From positions 6,706,001 to 6,770,000 of the forward strand of contig NC_084682.1 of the NCBI RefSeq assembly GCF_028389875.1: a DNA stretch of 64,000 nucleotides, written 5' to 3'. Shown here in pieces: positions 14,601-25,983 of the stretch. The notes below the pieces were generated by a model. The model ran no database searches, was not told the origin of the DNA, and was given only the letters and a program-made list of their open reading frames with translations. Source of the stretch: Rhea pennata. Taxonomy: Eukaryota; Chordata; Aves; Rheiformes; Rheidae. The position numbers and the translations under genes were made by a program. Every line of letters begins with the position of its first letter. The stretch's first letter is position 1.

Positions 14601-16559
14601 GTTGAAACAGCATGTTTTTGAAAATGGAGCAGAGAAACAGCAAATGATTGGAGAAAGAAGTCCACATTTCAAAAAAGTTATTGTCAGCTCCTCTGTGTCA
14701 TTTCAAAATGTAGAGGAAAAAGTCAATATTTAATTACTAGAAAAAAAAATGTAAAGTTAAAAGCATTTTAAATAGTTGTTCCATTATTATGTTCTGTTGG
14801 CGTTTTCAGCTATTGAAAGATTAATATCATGACTTTGAAAACCTAAGCTTATCCTTTTTCTGCTTTTAATTCCTGTGGACTACTGACAGACTGATCCATT
14901 CCTTTTAAGCTTCACCCCTAGAACCTAGCACAATGCCACAAAGATCCGTTTGTAAATACAAAACAGGAACACTTAATAGTTTGCTTATGTTAGACTAAAA
15001 ATGCTGGTGAAAACATTTCTATCCCACTTAACTTCTGCTTTAGCACAAAATATAACTTGGGTGGAGAGGGAGGTATCAGGTCAAATACTTAGATTTTGTA
15101 CTATCCTATGCCTGCCTGGAAGAAAAAAAACTTGTCTATAAACTGACAGTTTTTTATTTGTTGTCTAGATAATTGTCAAAGTTTATTTCAAAGAAAAATA
15201 CCTGTACACATAAAATCTCCTAATGTTTACTCTAAACAACTCCTTCCCTTCCCACCCCAACAGCTGCTTCCAGAGCTCATCCCTTTAGCCTTGCACAGGG
15301 GCTGCTGCCCATTCTGAGGCTTGAGACAGCAGCTTCCCTTGTTTTAAAAAGAGGGAGAAAAAATGGGTATAGCTCCATCCCAGCTTGGGCACTCCTGTGC
15401 TTCCAACACGCGAAGAACATAATGCACATCTGCTTCCCCTACACCCAAGGGCCACGTGTATACATTTGTGCCCAGACACTTGGGAATTCTGGATGTGTAT
15501 GTTTATGCCCTTGCCACCCTAGAGGCATGCATGTGTCTGACTTCTCATACGCTGTACGCATGGGTGTGTGAACATCTGCTCGCATGCCCTGACACCTAGG
15601 GGACGTACGCACGGGCGCACACACACGCACCAACACCTGAAGGTATGAAGTATGCACATATAGATATGCAGCCTGACGTGCAAGCAGCTGCATGCAAGTG
15701 CTTGCACCCCAACACCAGAGACGCATACGTGGGTGTGCACATGTGCACGGCTGCACCCCCCGACCCAAGAAACACACCTCACAGCTTTACACACAAGGGT
15801 AAGAGCGCTGTGACTTGACAGCTGTGCACCCTGAAACCACAGGGGTGTTGGTGTGTGCGGCCACTCACCCGCCTCCGAGGGATACGTAAGTGAGGAACAG
15901 ACGCGTCCCCCACCGCTCCATGGGGCAGGGGCGCAGGGCTGCGGTGCAACCTGCCGCTGTGGGTTCACACCCCGACCTCCGCGGGCGCTGCGGGGTGCAG
16001 GGCCACGCAGCCCAGCCCCAGCGGACAGGTGCTGCAGGGTCGCACGGGCAGGGCGCACACGCTGACAGCAGGGGAAGGCCCGGGGGGCAGGACGGCGGCA
16101 CGTCCCGACGGCAGCGGGCATGCGGCTGTGCCCGCGCCCGGACCACGCGGGCGATGTGCGGGCGGGGCGGCCTGCGCCCCGGTGGGGGGGGGAAGGGGGC
16201 GGCCTGCACCCCGCGGCGGCGGCGGCGCGGCCTTGCCGAGGGGCCGGGGACCGACCTTGCGGCCCGTGACCTTGAGGGAGAGGCGGCGCGGGCAGCGCTG
16301 TCCCCGCCGCCGCGCCAGCGCTGCCCGCCCGCCCGCGGGGCGCCATTTCCAGTCAGGCCCGGGGGGGGGGGGGGGGGAAGGGGGGGCGCGGGGAGCAGGG
16401 GGAGCGCCGCGCGGCGGGCCGAGCGCACACGCGGGCGGCTGCCGCCTCCCGCCGCCCCCGGCCCGGGGCTCACCTGAGCGCCAGGCCGCCGCCGGGCGGG
16501 AGGCGCGGCCCGGCGCCGGCTCCCGCCAGGCTCCGCCGCAGCAGCACTCGCGCCGCCAT
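2608..16559 (-). CDS. NIPSNAP2: NIPSNAP2 (protein NipSnap homolog 2), complete, 10 coding exons
   Basis: Coding exons in transcription order: 16559-16474, 12270-12131, 12052-12007, 9162-9068, 7109-7039, 6618-6478, 6056-6025, 4755-4661, 3567-3484, 2672-2608. Joined they give 855 nt, or 284 residues (about 286 in human), with matching phases and GT-AG borders throughout. The start [17 protein letters not shown] is arginine-rich without acidic residues, as expected of a mitochondrial presequence. The body holds family blocks such as [53 protein letters not shown] and [20 protein letters not shown], and it ends [17 protein letters not shown]1/2 are mitochondrial matrix-associated proteins that can appear on the surface of damaged mitochondria and recruit autophagy receptors; this is family knowledge. 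NIPSNAP2 is favoured over NIPSNAP1 by the neighbouring MRPS17. Exon 1 is GC-rich; the other exons lie in AT-rich DNA. Introns hold MIR-like relics and no other gene. Confidence 0.96.
10035..10180 (+). repeat. MIR/CORE-SINE-like relic in a NIPSNAP2 intron
   Basis: It carries the ordered phrases typical of MIR: TTCTGCCACTAACTT, then GATGACCTTGAGCAAATC, then a CCTCA-like block and GTGAAATAATA. The copy is diverged and 5'-truncated, and it lies in the intron between exons 3 and 4. The match is to my memory of the consensus. Confidence 0.65.
10925..11035 (+). repeat. Possible second MIR-type relic
   Basis: The order ATCCCCATTTCA, AAGGCAAAGAGATGTTA and GGCTGAGCCAGTAACAG resembles the 'cccattttacagatgagg ... 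gaggcacagagaggtta ... gcagagc' portion of MIR-family SINEs. It is strongly diverged, so this is tentative. Confidence 0.4.
15480..15775. repeat. Alternating purine-pyrimidine tract, decayed minisatellite-like
   Basis: Irregular CACGCA, TGCATG and GTGTGTG words recur over about 300 bp, including GCGCACACACACGCAC and GTGCACATGTGCAC. Such alternation favours left-handed Z-DNA. The tract lies in intron 1 of NIPSNAP2 just downstream of its CpG island. Open frames across it are rich in Cys, His and Val and look like artefacts of the repeat. Confidence 0.5.
16361..16386 (+). repeat. G-run (17 G, then AA and more G) in NIPSNAP2 intron 1
   Basis: Seventeen G in a row are followed by AA and another G stretch. 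It lies about 90 bp downstream of the NIPSNAP2 exon 1 donor, so the nascent transcript would carry a C-run and the non-template side could form a G-quadruplex or i-motif. Run length is prone to sequencing error. Confidence 0.7.
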
Positions 16560-16562
16560 CTT
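16552..16562 (-). promoter_or_regulatory. NIPSNAP2: YY1-type motif over the NIPSNAP2 start codon
   Basis: The minus strand reads AAGATGGCGGC, the classic YY1 element that also contains the initiator ATG. YY1 sites at start codons are common in housekeeping and mitochondrial genes and imply a short 5' UTR. Binding itself is inferred. Confidence 0.6.
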
Positions 16563-16593
16563 GCTCCGGCCGCCTCCCTCCGCCGCCTGGCTT

Positions 16594-16617
16594 GGGGGGG
16601 GGGGGGGTGGGGGGGAG
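16594..16617 (+). repeat. G-run just upstream of the NIPSNAP2 start
   Basis: Fourteen G, one T and a further G stretch lie about 35 bp upstream of the NIPSNAP2 ATG, in the 5' UTR or core promoter. The transcript strand would be C-rich. It is a possible G-quadruplex/i-motif site and a likely spot for length variation. Confidence 0.65.
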
Positions 16618-16706
16618 GCGCTGCGCGGCCGCCCGCCGCCGGGGGGCGCTGCGCCGCCGCGAGCAGCGGGTGTCTCCGGCCCCGCCCCCCGGCGCGGGCG
16701 CACCGC

Positions 16707-16718
16707 TGCGCATGCGCG
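16707..16718. promoter_or_regulatory. NIPSNAP2: NRF1-type site upstream of NIPSNAP2
   Basis: TGCGCATGCGCG is an essentially perfect palindromic NRF1 motif, about 150 bp upstream of the NIPSNAP2 start codon. NRF1 drives many nuclear genes for mitochondrial proteins, so the site fits the gene. Occupancy is inferred. Confidence 0.6.
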
Positions 16719-16870
16719 GCGCCGCGGCCCGCCCGGGCCCCGCGCCGAGGCGAGACGTCGCCGCGCTGCGCGGTCCCGCTCCCCCGCAGCAGGCCGGGCC
16801 GCCGCCGGGCCGCCTCCCTCCGCTGCTCCCCACGGTTCTAACCCCCCGGCACAACACGCGTAAGGCACCC

Positions 16871-19469
16871 CTCCCGCCTTCGGGAAGGCTGGAGCATTCT
16901 TCAGCACTACTCGGGCTGGAAGAGAGCAACGCTCCCGGGTGCCCAAAGCAGCCGGCGTTTTCCCTTGCCCACCCGGCACGCAAGGGCACTGCCACCTCTG
17001 AAATCCTTCAGCTATAGTATCCAACCCCGTTGAAATTACCGGTTTAAACTCACTCCCGAACTTGCAGAAAGTTTTCACAAGCTAAAAAGATACACTAAGG
17101 GTGATGTCCCGTGCAAACCACTTACCAAGAAAGATTCCAGATGATGTTTTCTGAATCACATGCAAAAACTAGTTTCTTACTCCTCAAATTTTCACCCACA
17201 TACAGTTGAACTGTTCCCTCTTAACCTGTTCCTGCCAGAGTAGTACTTAGCTTAGCTAAACGAGGTGGTGTGCTAATAATCGCTAATAATCAAATCATCA
17301 AATAACACAAACTTTCTTAAACTAAGCACTTTTGAAAGACATTACTAAAGGAACAATTAACACAGCAAGTAAGTTTATGAACAAGCCTTAAGTTTCTACA
17401 TAGCGCATCTAAATGAGGTTTATAAAATTTCATTATGCAAATCCCACTGTCAGTCATTATCAGCACACACTGCAAGATGAATGGACACATGCAGTGTTCA
17501 CATCAGTAAAATACAAAAATCTGTGGTGCATCTTTCAAGACCTTTTTAAGACTGACATTTAAAAATTTACTGCATGTGTATTTAATCACATTTTGATTTG
17601 AAGGCATGTTAAGATCACAATTAGAGGTAGCTAAAAGTTATTAATCAAGAAGAAAACTCCTGTATTTTGTGTTCCTTAGTTAACAGGACACTCACTTGTA
17701 AGTACTGTTCAGATTCCTTTACTGACTGCCTGGATGCAATTTAAATTTGTATTTTCTGCTGCCCAGGGCAGTGCTCTAGCCTAGAACTGATTTCTCTCAA
17801 TCTTTATTAGGGATGAAATTCCACATGGTGGATTCACTTGAACAGCAGGAGTCCAGATTTTCTTCCATTTCAATGAGGGCCTTAATCAGCCAGCTAAAGT
17901 TACAAAACAAACAATTTACATAAACTTAAACCATTTCAAAGGCAGTTCGATAAGAGTTACCTGAAGTCATACACTTAAGATGTCTCAAAGCTGAAGACCA
18001 AGTTCACATTATTAAGTAGATAAGTTTCCATCAAGGTCTTACACCTCAGCTTATTGATCTCACTGAGAAATATGGTAGATATTAGTTGAGGACTGTGAGA
18101 AAAATAGTCTACCATCCAAAAAGGTAATATTTTGGTTCAGAAACACTGAAGCTTCCTTATCTCATTCTTCCTAGTCCAAATTATCTGAGTTCAATCTGAC
18201 TTTGCCAGCAGTTTGGGGACAGCCGAAATTGCCATTTTGGGCATGTGAAGGAAACCAAAATAATTTACAGTACGCTAGGACAGTGATAAAGAACTTATAG
18301 CTTACACGTAGAGTGGTTCAGTTTCAAAAAAACTGAAATACTTCAAGTCATCAGCAGAAGAATTCTGTTCAGAAATTCTTTGTTCAGCTTATCTTGAGCA
18401 AAGAGCAATGACATAGGCAAGCACACACCTCTTCACACAGGATTCCTCAAAGCTTTGATATACCCACTCTCTTCCATTCAGGAGGGTGGTATTCCATCCC
18501 TGCAAATGCTGTGTTTTGATGCAAATTCCCTTTAGATCTAAATACAAAACCAAAGTTAGCTACAAAAGGCTACTGTAACAGTAGCATACTCTCAGTTTAT
18601 GTCTGGGAAGACAGGACACATGATCCCCAGAGCTGTAGGAGGATAAAGTAGTATCTAATCATGAATTTCTATGGCCTTCCTGTTTTACATTACAGCATTC
18701 AGCAAATCAGTACCAGTCTATCTCCCCATGTGTTGCTTTAACTAGTTCTTCTGATGAGACTAAGTATAAGCATATTTACTTTCATTTTTTTAGCTTTATA
18801 TTCTCATCACCTTCTACTTCTTGCTGGCAGTTCAAAGTTCCATCTCCCCCCAAACTGAATACTTTGGGCAAGTTACTCAGCTGCAAAGCAAGCATTTTTT
18901 TCTGAAATAAGAACATTTATCCAGCAGTTTGAGAGCTAATAGCCCTAAAGAAAGTTCTTAATTTTCCAGCCCTCACTGGGGCAGCTTAGCAAATTCGATA
19001 TAGATTTCTTCCTGCAAAGGGAACTATGCCAAGCTACCCAAAGTTTATAACAGCAGTAAAGTGAGAATATTTAAAGGCAAGTGATTGTGTTTTTCTTAAA
19101 AATACAGCCATATGGTTTAAATGACTAGGAGGAAGTAAGGACACACATAGGTAGCTGGCTTTAAATTTTTTACACTTCCTTTCAAAAGTTTTAATAGCAT
19201 TGTTTTAAGTATAAGCCTATGGACAAAAAAAAAAGATTGTCTGCCGTAGAGAACAATCAAATTCAGACCCTCCCCTTCCCCACAACTTAAACATTATATA
19301 GTTATATTCTTCTAAGTGAACAGCTGGCTTCTGAGACTATTAAGAGCTCCGGCAAAACTACATGCAAGAAGTAGTAGTGTTAACAACTGACACTTTCTCC
19401 ATGTTTTCATTTAGAAACTTGAGGTGCTCAATCTATAACGTCCAGTTTTGGAAGCAACTATGTTTACTA
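16871..19469. other. Spacer between MRPS17 and NIPSNAP2; no gene seen
   Basis: This is mostly AT-rich sequence between the MRPS17 polyadenylation signal and the NIPSNAP2 CpG island, both genes reading leftward. I found no convincing exon, RNA gene or recognisable repeat. Confidence 0.5.
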
Positions 19470-19475
19470 TTTATT
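19470..19475 (-). terminator. MRPS17: MRPS17 polyadenylation signal
   Basis: AATAAA on the minus strand about 100 bases past the MRPS17 stop codon gives a short 3' UTR, as expected for a small housekeeping gene. It is the first such hexamer downstream of the stop. Confidence 0.65.
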
Positions 19476-19574
19476 GTGACTCCAAAGATCATTGAAACAT
19501 TTTACATATGACAACAGGGCCCCAGACACCACTCACAGATCAGCTGAAAAGCCCCCCACATAAATGTTTTCTTT

Positions 19575-21313
<1,739 letters not shown>

Positions 21314-22139
21314 TTAGATATGATCATCCAGTGCCTGGTAACAAGCAAGCAGATATGTTATTTTCACACACACACAAATCAGTATCAAAGTTACAATTTT
21401 CATTTCAAACTAAGAATTTAATCATATTTTTTGGGGGGGGGGGAATAAAAAGGCTGGATACAAACAGTTCAAACTTTCAAATACTGCACTACTTCAGTCT
21501 TGCAGTAATGGTATTATGAGAAGGGATATGAATATACTGCTATTACGAGGAAAAGTTACTTCAGCATGGCAATGACAATGGAAATAATAGTTTAAGATCT
21601 TTTTCCATATGGTCCACAAGATTTGTTTAAACCACAATGACTTTGTCACATACAAAAGACAAACATTTAGCTGCTGAAGTTTGTACAAATTGAACTCACA
21701 CTCCAACAGTTGGTGTTATACATCAGCTCCTAGTGCAACTAGAGTTAACCAGACTGCAAAATGAAAGGGATTCGTAAAGCAGTCTATACTGACTTTGAAA
21801 AGTCACTTGCTTGTGTGCATACCACAACTACTAGTTTAGACACTGAAACCTAAATTAATGAAATATTCAATTTCTCTGATCTAACATTTATGCAACCACT
21901 TTTGAGTTAGCTCCTCCTATACAAAGAATTACAATAGTACTCTACTAATTTTGCCTAAAAAGGCAGTTTCCTCTATCAGCCTTGCAAGATTCGCAGTCAA
22001 AAGGAGGGATCTGGAAGCGCCCTCGCACTAGGGCTAATGGACAGCGGAGGGGCGAAGCGGCGGCCGCGAAGCGCCGGGGTCCAGCACCTTCAGGAAAGGG
22101 AAACCAAACAGGTCCGGGGCCTCCGCAGCCCTCTCCTCC

Positions 22140-22233
22140 CCCCGGCCCCGGCCCCGGCCCCGGCCCCGGCCCCGGCCCCGGCCCCGGCCCCGGCCCCGGC
22201 CCCGGCCCCGGCCCCGGCCCCGGCCCCGGCCCC
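22140..22233 (-). repeat. Perfect GGGGCC hexanucleotide repeat, about 15.7 copies
   Basis: Ninety-four bases of uninterrupted CCCCGG units on the plus strand read as GGGGCC units on the MRPS17 sense strand. The tract begins about seven bases inside the probable MRPS17 intron 1, after a GTGAGAG donor at 22239-22233. All frames through it are open, giving Gly-Arg, Gly-Pro or Ala-Pro runs depending on strand and frame. The motif, strand and intron 1 position match the human C9orf72 repeat; the gene is unrelated. The copy number in the source animal may differ from the assembly. Confidence 0.95.
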
Positions 22234-22239
22234 TCTCAC

Positions 22240-22300
22240 CGCCGCCGCGGCGCCTCACGGGCCTTAGCGAGCCGGAGGCGGAAGGGGCGGAGCCTCGGGC
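22240..22300 (-). other. MRPS17: Candidate non-coding first exon of MRPS17
   Basis: The minus strand ends in a good donor (GCGGCG then GTGAGAG), fitting the acceptor at 21335 just before the coding start. The right edge is a guess, since the transcription start cannot be read from sequence. No in-frame ATG is required here because the MRPS17 ATG lies in the next exon. Confidence 0.45.
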
Positions 22301-22320
22301 GGAAGGGCCGCGCGGCGGAG

Positions 22321-22361
22321 GGGCGGTGTCATGGCGGGGAAGGGGGCGGTGTCATGGCGGG
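22321..22361 (+). promoter_or_regulatory. Two direct copies of an 18-bp CATGGCGG-containing element
   Basis: GGGCGGTGTCATGGCGGG occurs exactly at 22321-22338 and again at 22344-22361, a 23-bp period, or just over two helical turns. Each copy joins a GC box (GGGCGG) to a YY1-like core (CCGCCAT on the other strand). It probably marks the core promoter of the rightward gene; a role is inferred. Confidence 0.6.
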
Positions 22362-23635
22362 AGGGTTTAAAGGCGCAGGCAGCCGCCTACGGTCGGGGCT
22401 GCTGCTGCGTCCCCTGCCCGCGTGGGGGGGGCGCGGGGGAGGCGTGGGGGCGCCTTGCCACCCGCGTCTCGTCCCCCCGTGGGCGGGCGGCGGCGCTTCT
22501 CCCCACAGCGGGCTGAGGGGCCCTGACTGGGCCCGCAGCTGGGGCCCGGGGCACACTGGGCCCCTTCCCTCAGGCCTCGCCCGAGCCTGCGGGGCGGCCG
22601 TGGCGCGCGTGGTGCGGTGCCTTCCCCCCCTTCCCCGTGCCGGTAACGGGTGCGAGCGCCGTGGGGCCCTCTCGCGGGGCAGCCCGCGGGGGGGGAGCCG
22701 CTTTTGCGCCTCGAATGAGGAAGGGGGTAAAGCTGTGGGGAAAGGTGACTTTTTTGTGGGTGGCTGTGTGTTTTCACAGGAATTCGTGCTCTTCTGCCCA
22801 CAGTTAGATCAAGGATGTGTAAATGGGCTAAATCTGGGGGGATTTCATGTGAACCTACTGAAATTATAGCGTGTCAGAAATGGGAGGAGAACAGGCCTGT
22901 TGTCCTTGCTTACCCACCCTCTGGTAGAAATTCGGTTTAAATCTGTGTCTAAAATCAGCACCTAGGGAAATCTCTGGGTTGAATAATGGCAATAAGGGCC
23001 TTGGCTCGGCCATTGCACTCAAGCTAATGTGCTGCTAGCAGCTCCTGGAGGGTGCTGTTGCACTTTGCGCCTGTGACTTCAGCCTGGGGCTAGCTTTACA
23101 TCTTTTTAACTTGTTTTCACTCACCTTTTTTTTTCACTTGCAAATATTTTGGTGCTGCCCGTTTTTCAGGCTCGTTTTCTTTAGGCGTTACTGTCCCATT
23201 GTCTGTCACCACAGGAAGAAGGCAGGTAGGAATTGTGTTTATTTAATAGGACAACACTGCAATTTTGCTATTTGAGGTGACTGGGTACGATGAGAACAAA
23301 CTATTTGTATTGCTGGACACACTGTTGAAACAGTTTATCAAATACTGCCAAAGAGATTGTTTGAGAGTTCATTATCAGTTCTTAGAAATATGCAAGTCAG
23401 GGGTCGTGGTCTTGTTCCTGAAACCTGCGCTTCTTTTAGCGTCTTGCTGCTTGAATTGCAGTGGAGAGAAGTTGGGAGGAGTCTTGCCGGCACAGGCAGG
23501 AAACGGTTAAGAGTCCTTCGTATCACCTGGGGAAGCAATTCTTTGATTTTTCAGAGGGCGCTAACATGCTGTGGTTCATAGGAAACAAAGGAAAGGGGAT
23601 CAACTATAAAAGTTGTTCTTGAATTTTATTTTCAG

Positions 23636-23741
23636 TGGCAGAACTTGTGAGGGGTGAACGTTGATGTCTGCTGAGAAATATGGAATTTTGGATCAAAAGA
23701 GATTTTATTTTCCTATGCTGGTTCAGAAAAGGATCTGGGAA
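23636..23741 (+). other. NF2L: Candidate 5' exon of the merlin-like gene, possibly coding
   Basis: A good acceptor (TTTTATTTTCAG) and a consensus donor (GAA then GTAAGT) bound 106 bases. If joined to the exon at 28588, an ATG at 23680, with A at -3 and G at +4, reads in frame with the merlin-like protein. It would add 29 residues starting MEFWIKRDFIF. A second ATG upstream in another frame would make a short upstream frame. It could instead be plain 5' UTR or not an exon at all. Confidence 0.4.
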
Positions 23742-25963
23742 GTAAGTCTGATTCCAACTGGTGACTTTAGGTAACTTCTTCTTAGTTTGAGAGGTAAGAA
23801 AAAATATTTATATCGCTGACCCATTTTAAAACAATGAATTAATTGCTTCAGTTGTTATTTAGGCAGGGCAGGGAACACAGGCAGAAGTATGAGTCAATGA
23901 CTGTAAACAAGCTTACTTTTCTCCTTTATTGTCTGTATTAAGTTTAGTTGCATTAACTTCTGAGTTTAAGTATAGAAACTCAGGAGATAAAAGAAACATG
24001 ACAAGGAAGGGGATCTTAGGAGTAGGAGTTACATTAAATATTTCAGTGATGAAAGGACTTTCAAATTGTAGCAGTGTCTCTGCTAATGTACTTTGTACTT
24101 GATGCATCATGTATCTGCTGTTGGTGCCACTTAAAGTGCTTCCTAAACCTTGTTTCATTAAACCACGCTGCACCCACAGGATTTATACGTTTCGGCTCAG
24201 GTAAGGACTCTTCTGGTGGGTGGACTGCCCCTGTGCGTGTACTGAACATTAACCTGGAAAGATAGACTGCTTTGGGGGCTATTAGAGAAGGGACTTTCAA
24301 TTTCCACCACTTTCTAGCCTGTCCACTGCTAGGACTAAGGTTCACCTTAAAAAGTGATGCTGGCTTTGTGCATGTGTGTCAGAGTTAGAGCAGAGGTGCT
24401 TTTTTTCACTTGAGTTCGGCTCACTGAAGTGTGACTGGATGGTAGTGCCTCATGCACAATTGTTACTGAAAGTAAGTGTCCTATAGAGGAAAACATTTAT
24501 ATCCTATGCAGAACTCTGCGAACCATCAATTTACCTTGGAAATACTAAACTGAAAACAAATCATACTCTCGCTCTTGGGAAGGCTAATTACAGCTTGCTA
24601 GTCAAGGTATTTCTCAGTGTCTCAGCATCTGTGATGTACTGAAATCTGGAGGACTTATGGAGCTAGTGGGGGGTGCTGTTTTCATTTTCTTTCAGATTAT
24701 ACTTTCAAGTTAACAGTAGAAGTAAGTGATATCTAGTATGTGTTGTTTCCCAATTCGATAAGCTGTATGGTGCAGTGGTGTAGTACTGCTGCCCATCTAG
24801 TGCTGTTATGTAGATAAGCATCAGTCTTGGCAAGAAATGCCTTGCCAGTTCTTCTTGCTGTTGCCCGATGTTCCTGGGTTCCCTTGTACCCCCACATTTT
24901 GCTCTGATGCTGGTTTCCCCTTGTCAGGAAGGGCGCAGATTGTAATCCAGTAGGAGCTGGAGAATGTTAGTTCTTTCATCTAATGCGGACACACAGAGAG
25001 GCAGTCTTAGTACTGTACAGTTCCTGCAGGTTACATTCCTCATTTCTGCATTCTGATTACCCCATTGAGTAAAGCTCTTATCTGTCTCTTAGTTTTCATT
25101 AGGTGCTGAGGAAGCTGTGGACATTCACAGCTTCTAAACTATCAAGTCCCAGATTCTGGCTGCACAGGAATCTCTTTTCACCCCACCCTGTTTTGGATTA
25201 ACATGTTATTTAGTAAGGTTATGATAACGTGCTGTGAGCTATTCCATTTTGCTGCCTCTGGATCTTGAGCTTATAGCCCTCTGGCAACTGCATAAATAAA
25301 TCACGAACTCAATCACAGAACCTGTATCTTGAAACAAGTTGCATATGATTCACAGTTCAAAGCTGTTGTTATTAGCAAGAGATCTTGATAGTGTATCACT
25401 TTGCATTTAAATCAAAGATTGCAAACCTGAATTGCCTTATTCTGCAAGAATGTTCTTATTTGAAAAGTTATTTTTCTAAATATTTATGTGCTTTTGCTTA
25501 TGTTATCAGTAGCTGGCATTCATTTAAACTCAGTGAGAATCTTTTTTATTTCTCTCCTAGTATTGCTGATTAAAATGGAGTATACCTTTCTTGGGAAAAT
25601 ATAATATTTGAAAATGTGTTTTTACTGTGAGACAGAATGTACTTTTCCATGGAATGGAAATTCTGGAAAGGAAAAAAAAAGTGCTATTGGCAATCTTGAA
25701 CAAATTATATTGTCATTTCAACTGTGTTATACAGAGGGGGAAAAACTTCAAAGTAAAAATGAAGGGCTTTAGAGTTTTTTGTACCCATTTTCTCAAAATG
25801 ACATTCTCTTGAAATAGTTCAGTTTTATCTGTTCAGCATTTTCCAAAACTCTTTGAGAGCATTCTATACTGTCCCTAACTCTAAGTTCTTGTATAATTGA
25901 ATTGGCTAGTTCAAATTACATATTAAGAATAAACTCTGAACCTTTTTCCTTTTTGTCTTCAGC

Positions 25964-25983
25964 TTTTTTTTTTTTTTTTTTTT
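25964..25983. repeat. Poly-T tract
   Basis: A pure T run of about 19 bases follows a CTTCAGC word. It lies between the CpG island and the first merlin-like coding exon. No SINE body was recognised beside it. Confidence 0.7.

Larger units (their letters stand above)
15850..16870 (-). promoter_or_regulatory. NIPSNAP2: CpG-island promoter of NIPSNAP2
   Basis: CpG and GC density rise sharply around NIPSNAP2 exon 1 and fall to AT-rich DNA on both sides. There is no TATA box near the start codon. The island holds a YY1-type site over the ATG, a palindromic NRF1-type site about 150 bp upstream, and two long G-runs. This fits a TATA-less housekeeping promoter for a nuclear gene of mitochondrial function. 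Confidence 0.8.
22010..22720. promoter_or_regulatory. CpG island, probable divergent promoter of MRPS17 and the merlin-like gene
   Basis: A CpG-dense block stands alone between AT-rich flanks. MRPS17 reads leftward from it and the merlin-like gene lies to its right on the plus strand with no other island before its first coding exon. It holds the GGGGCC repeat, GC boxes, GGCGGAAG words that resemble ETS/GABP sites, two copies of an 18-bp CATGGCGG-containing repeat, and a TTTAAAGG word near 22367 that could serve the rightward gene. Start sites were not determined. Confidence 0.7.

Noticed and set aside
15519-17078. Several long overlapping open frames on both strands across the NIPSNAP2 CpG island
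   Set aside because: Very GC-rich DNA has few stop codons. The peptides are Gly/Ala/Pro/Arg-rich with no domain, and only the 86-base NIPSNAP2 exon 1 is supported.
21982-22869. Open frames encoding Pro-Gly, Ala-Pro or Gly-Arg runs over the hexanucleotide repeat
   Set aside because: They are the translation of the GGGGCC tract and its GC-rich flanks, not a conserved protein. They matter only as possible repeat-associated products.
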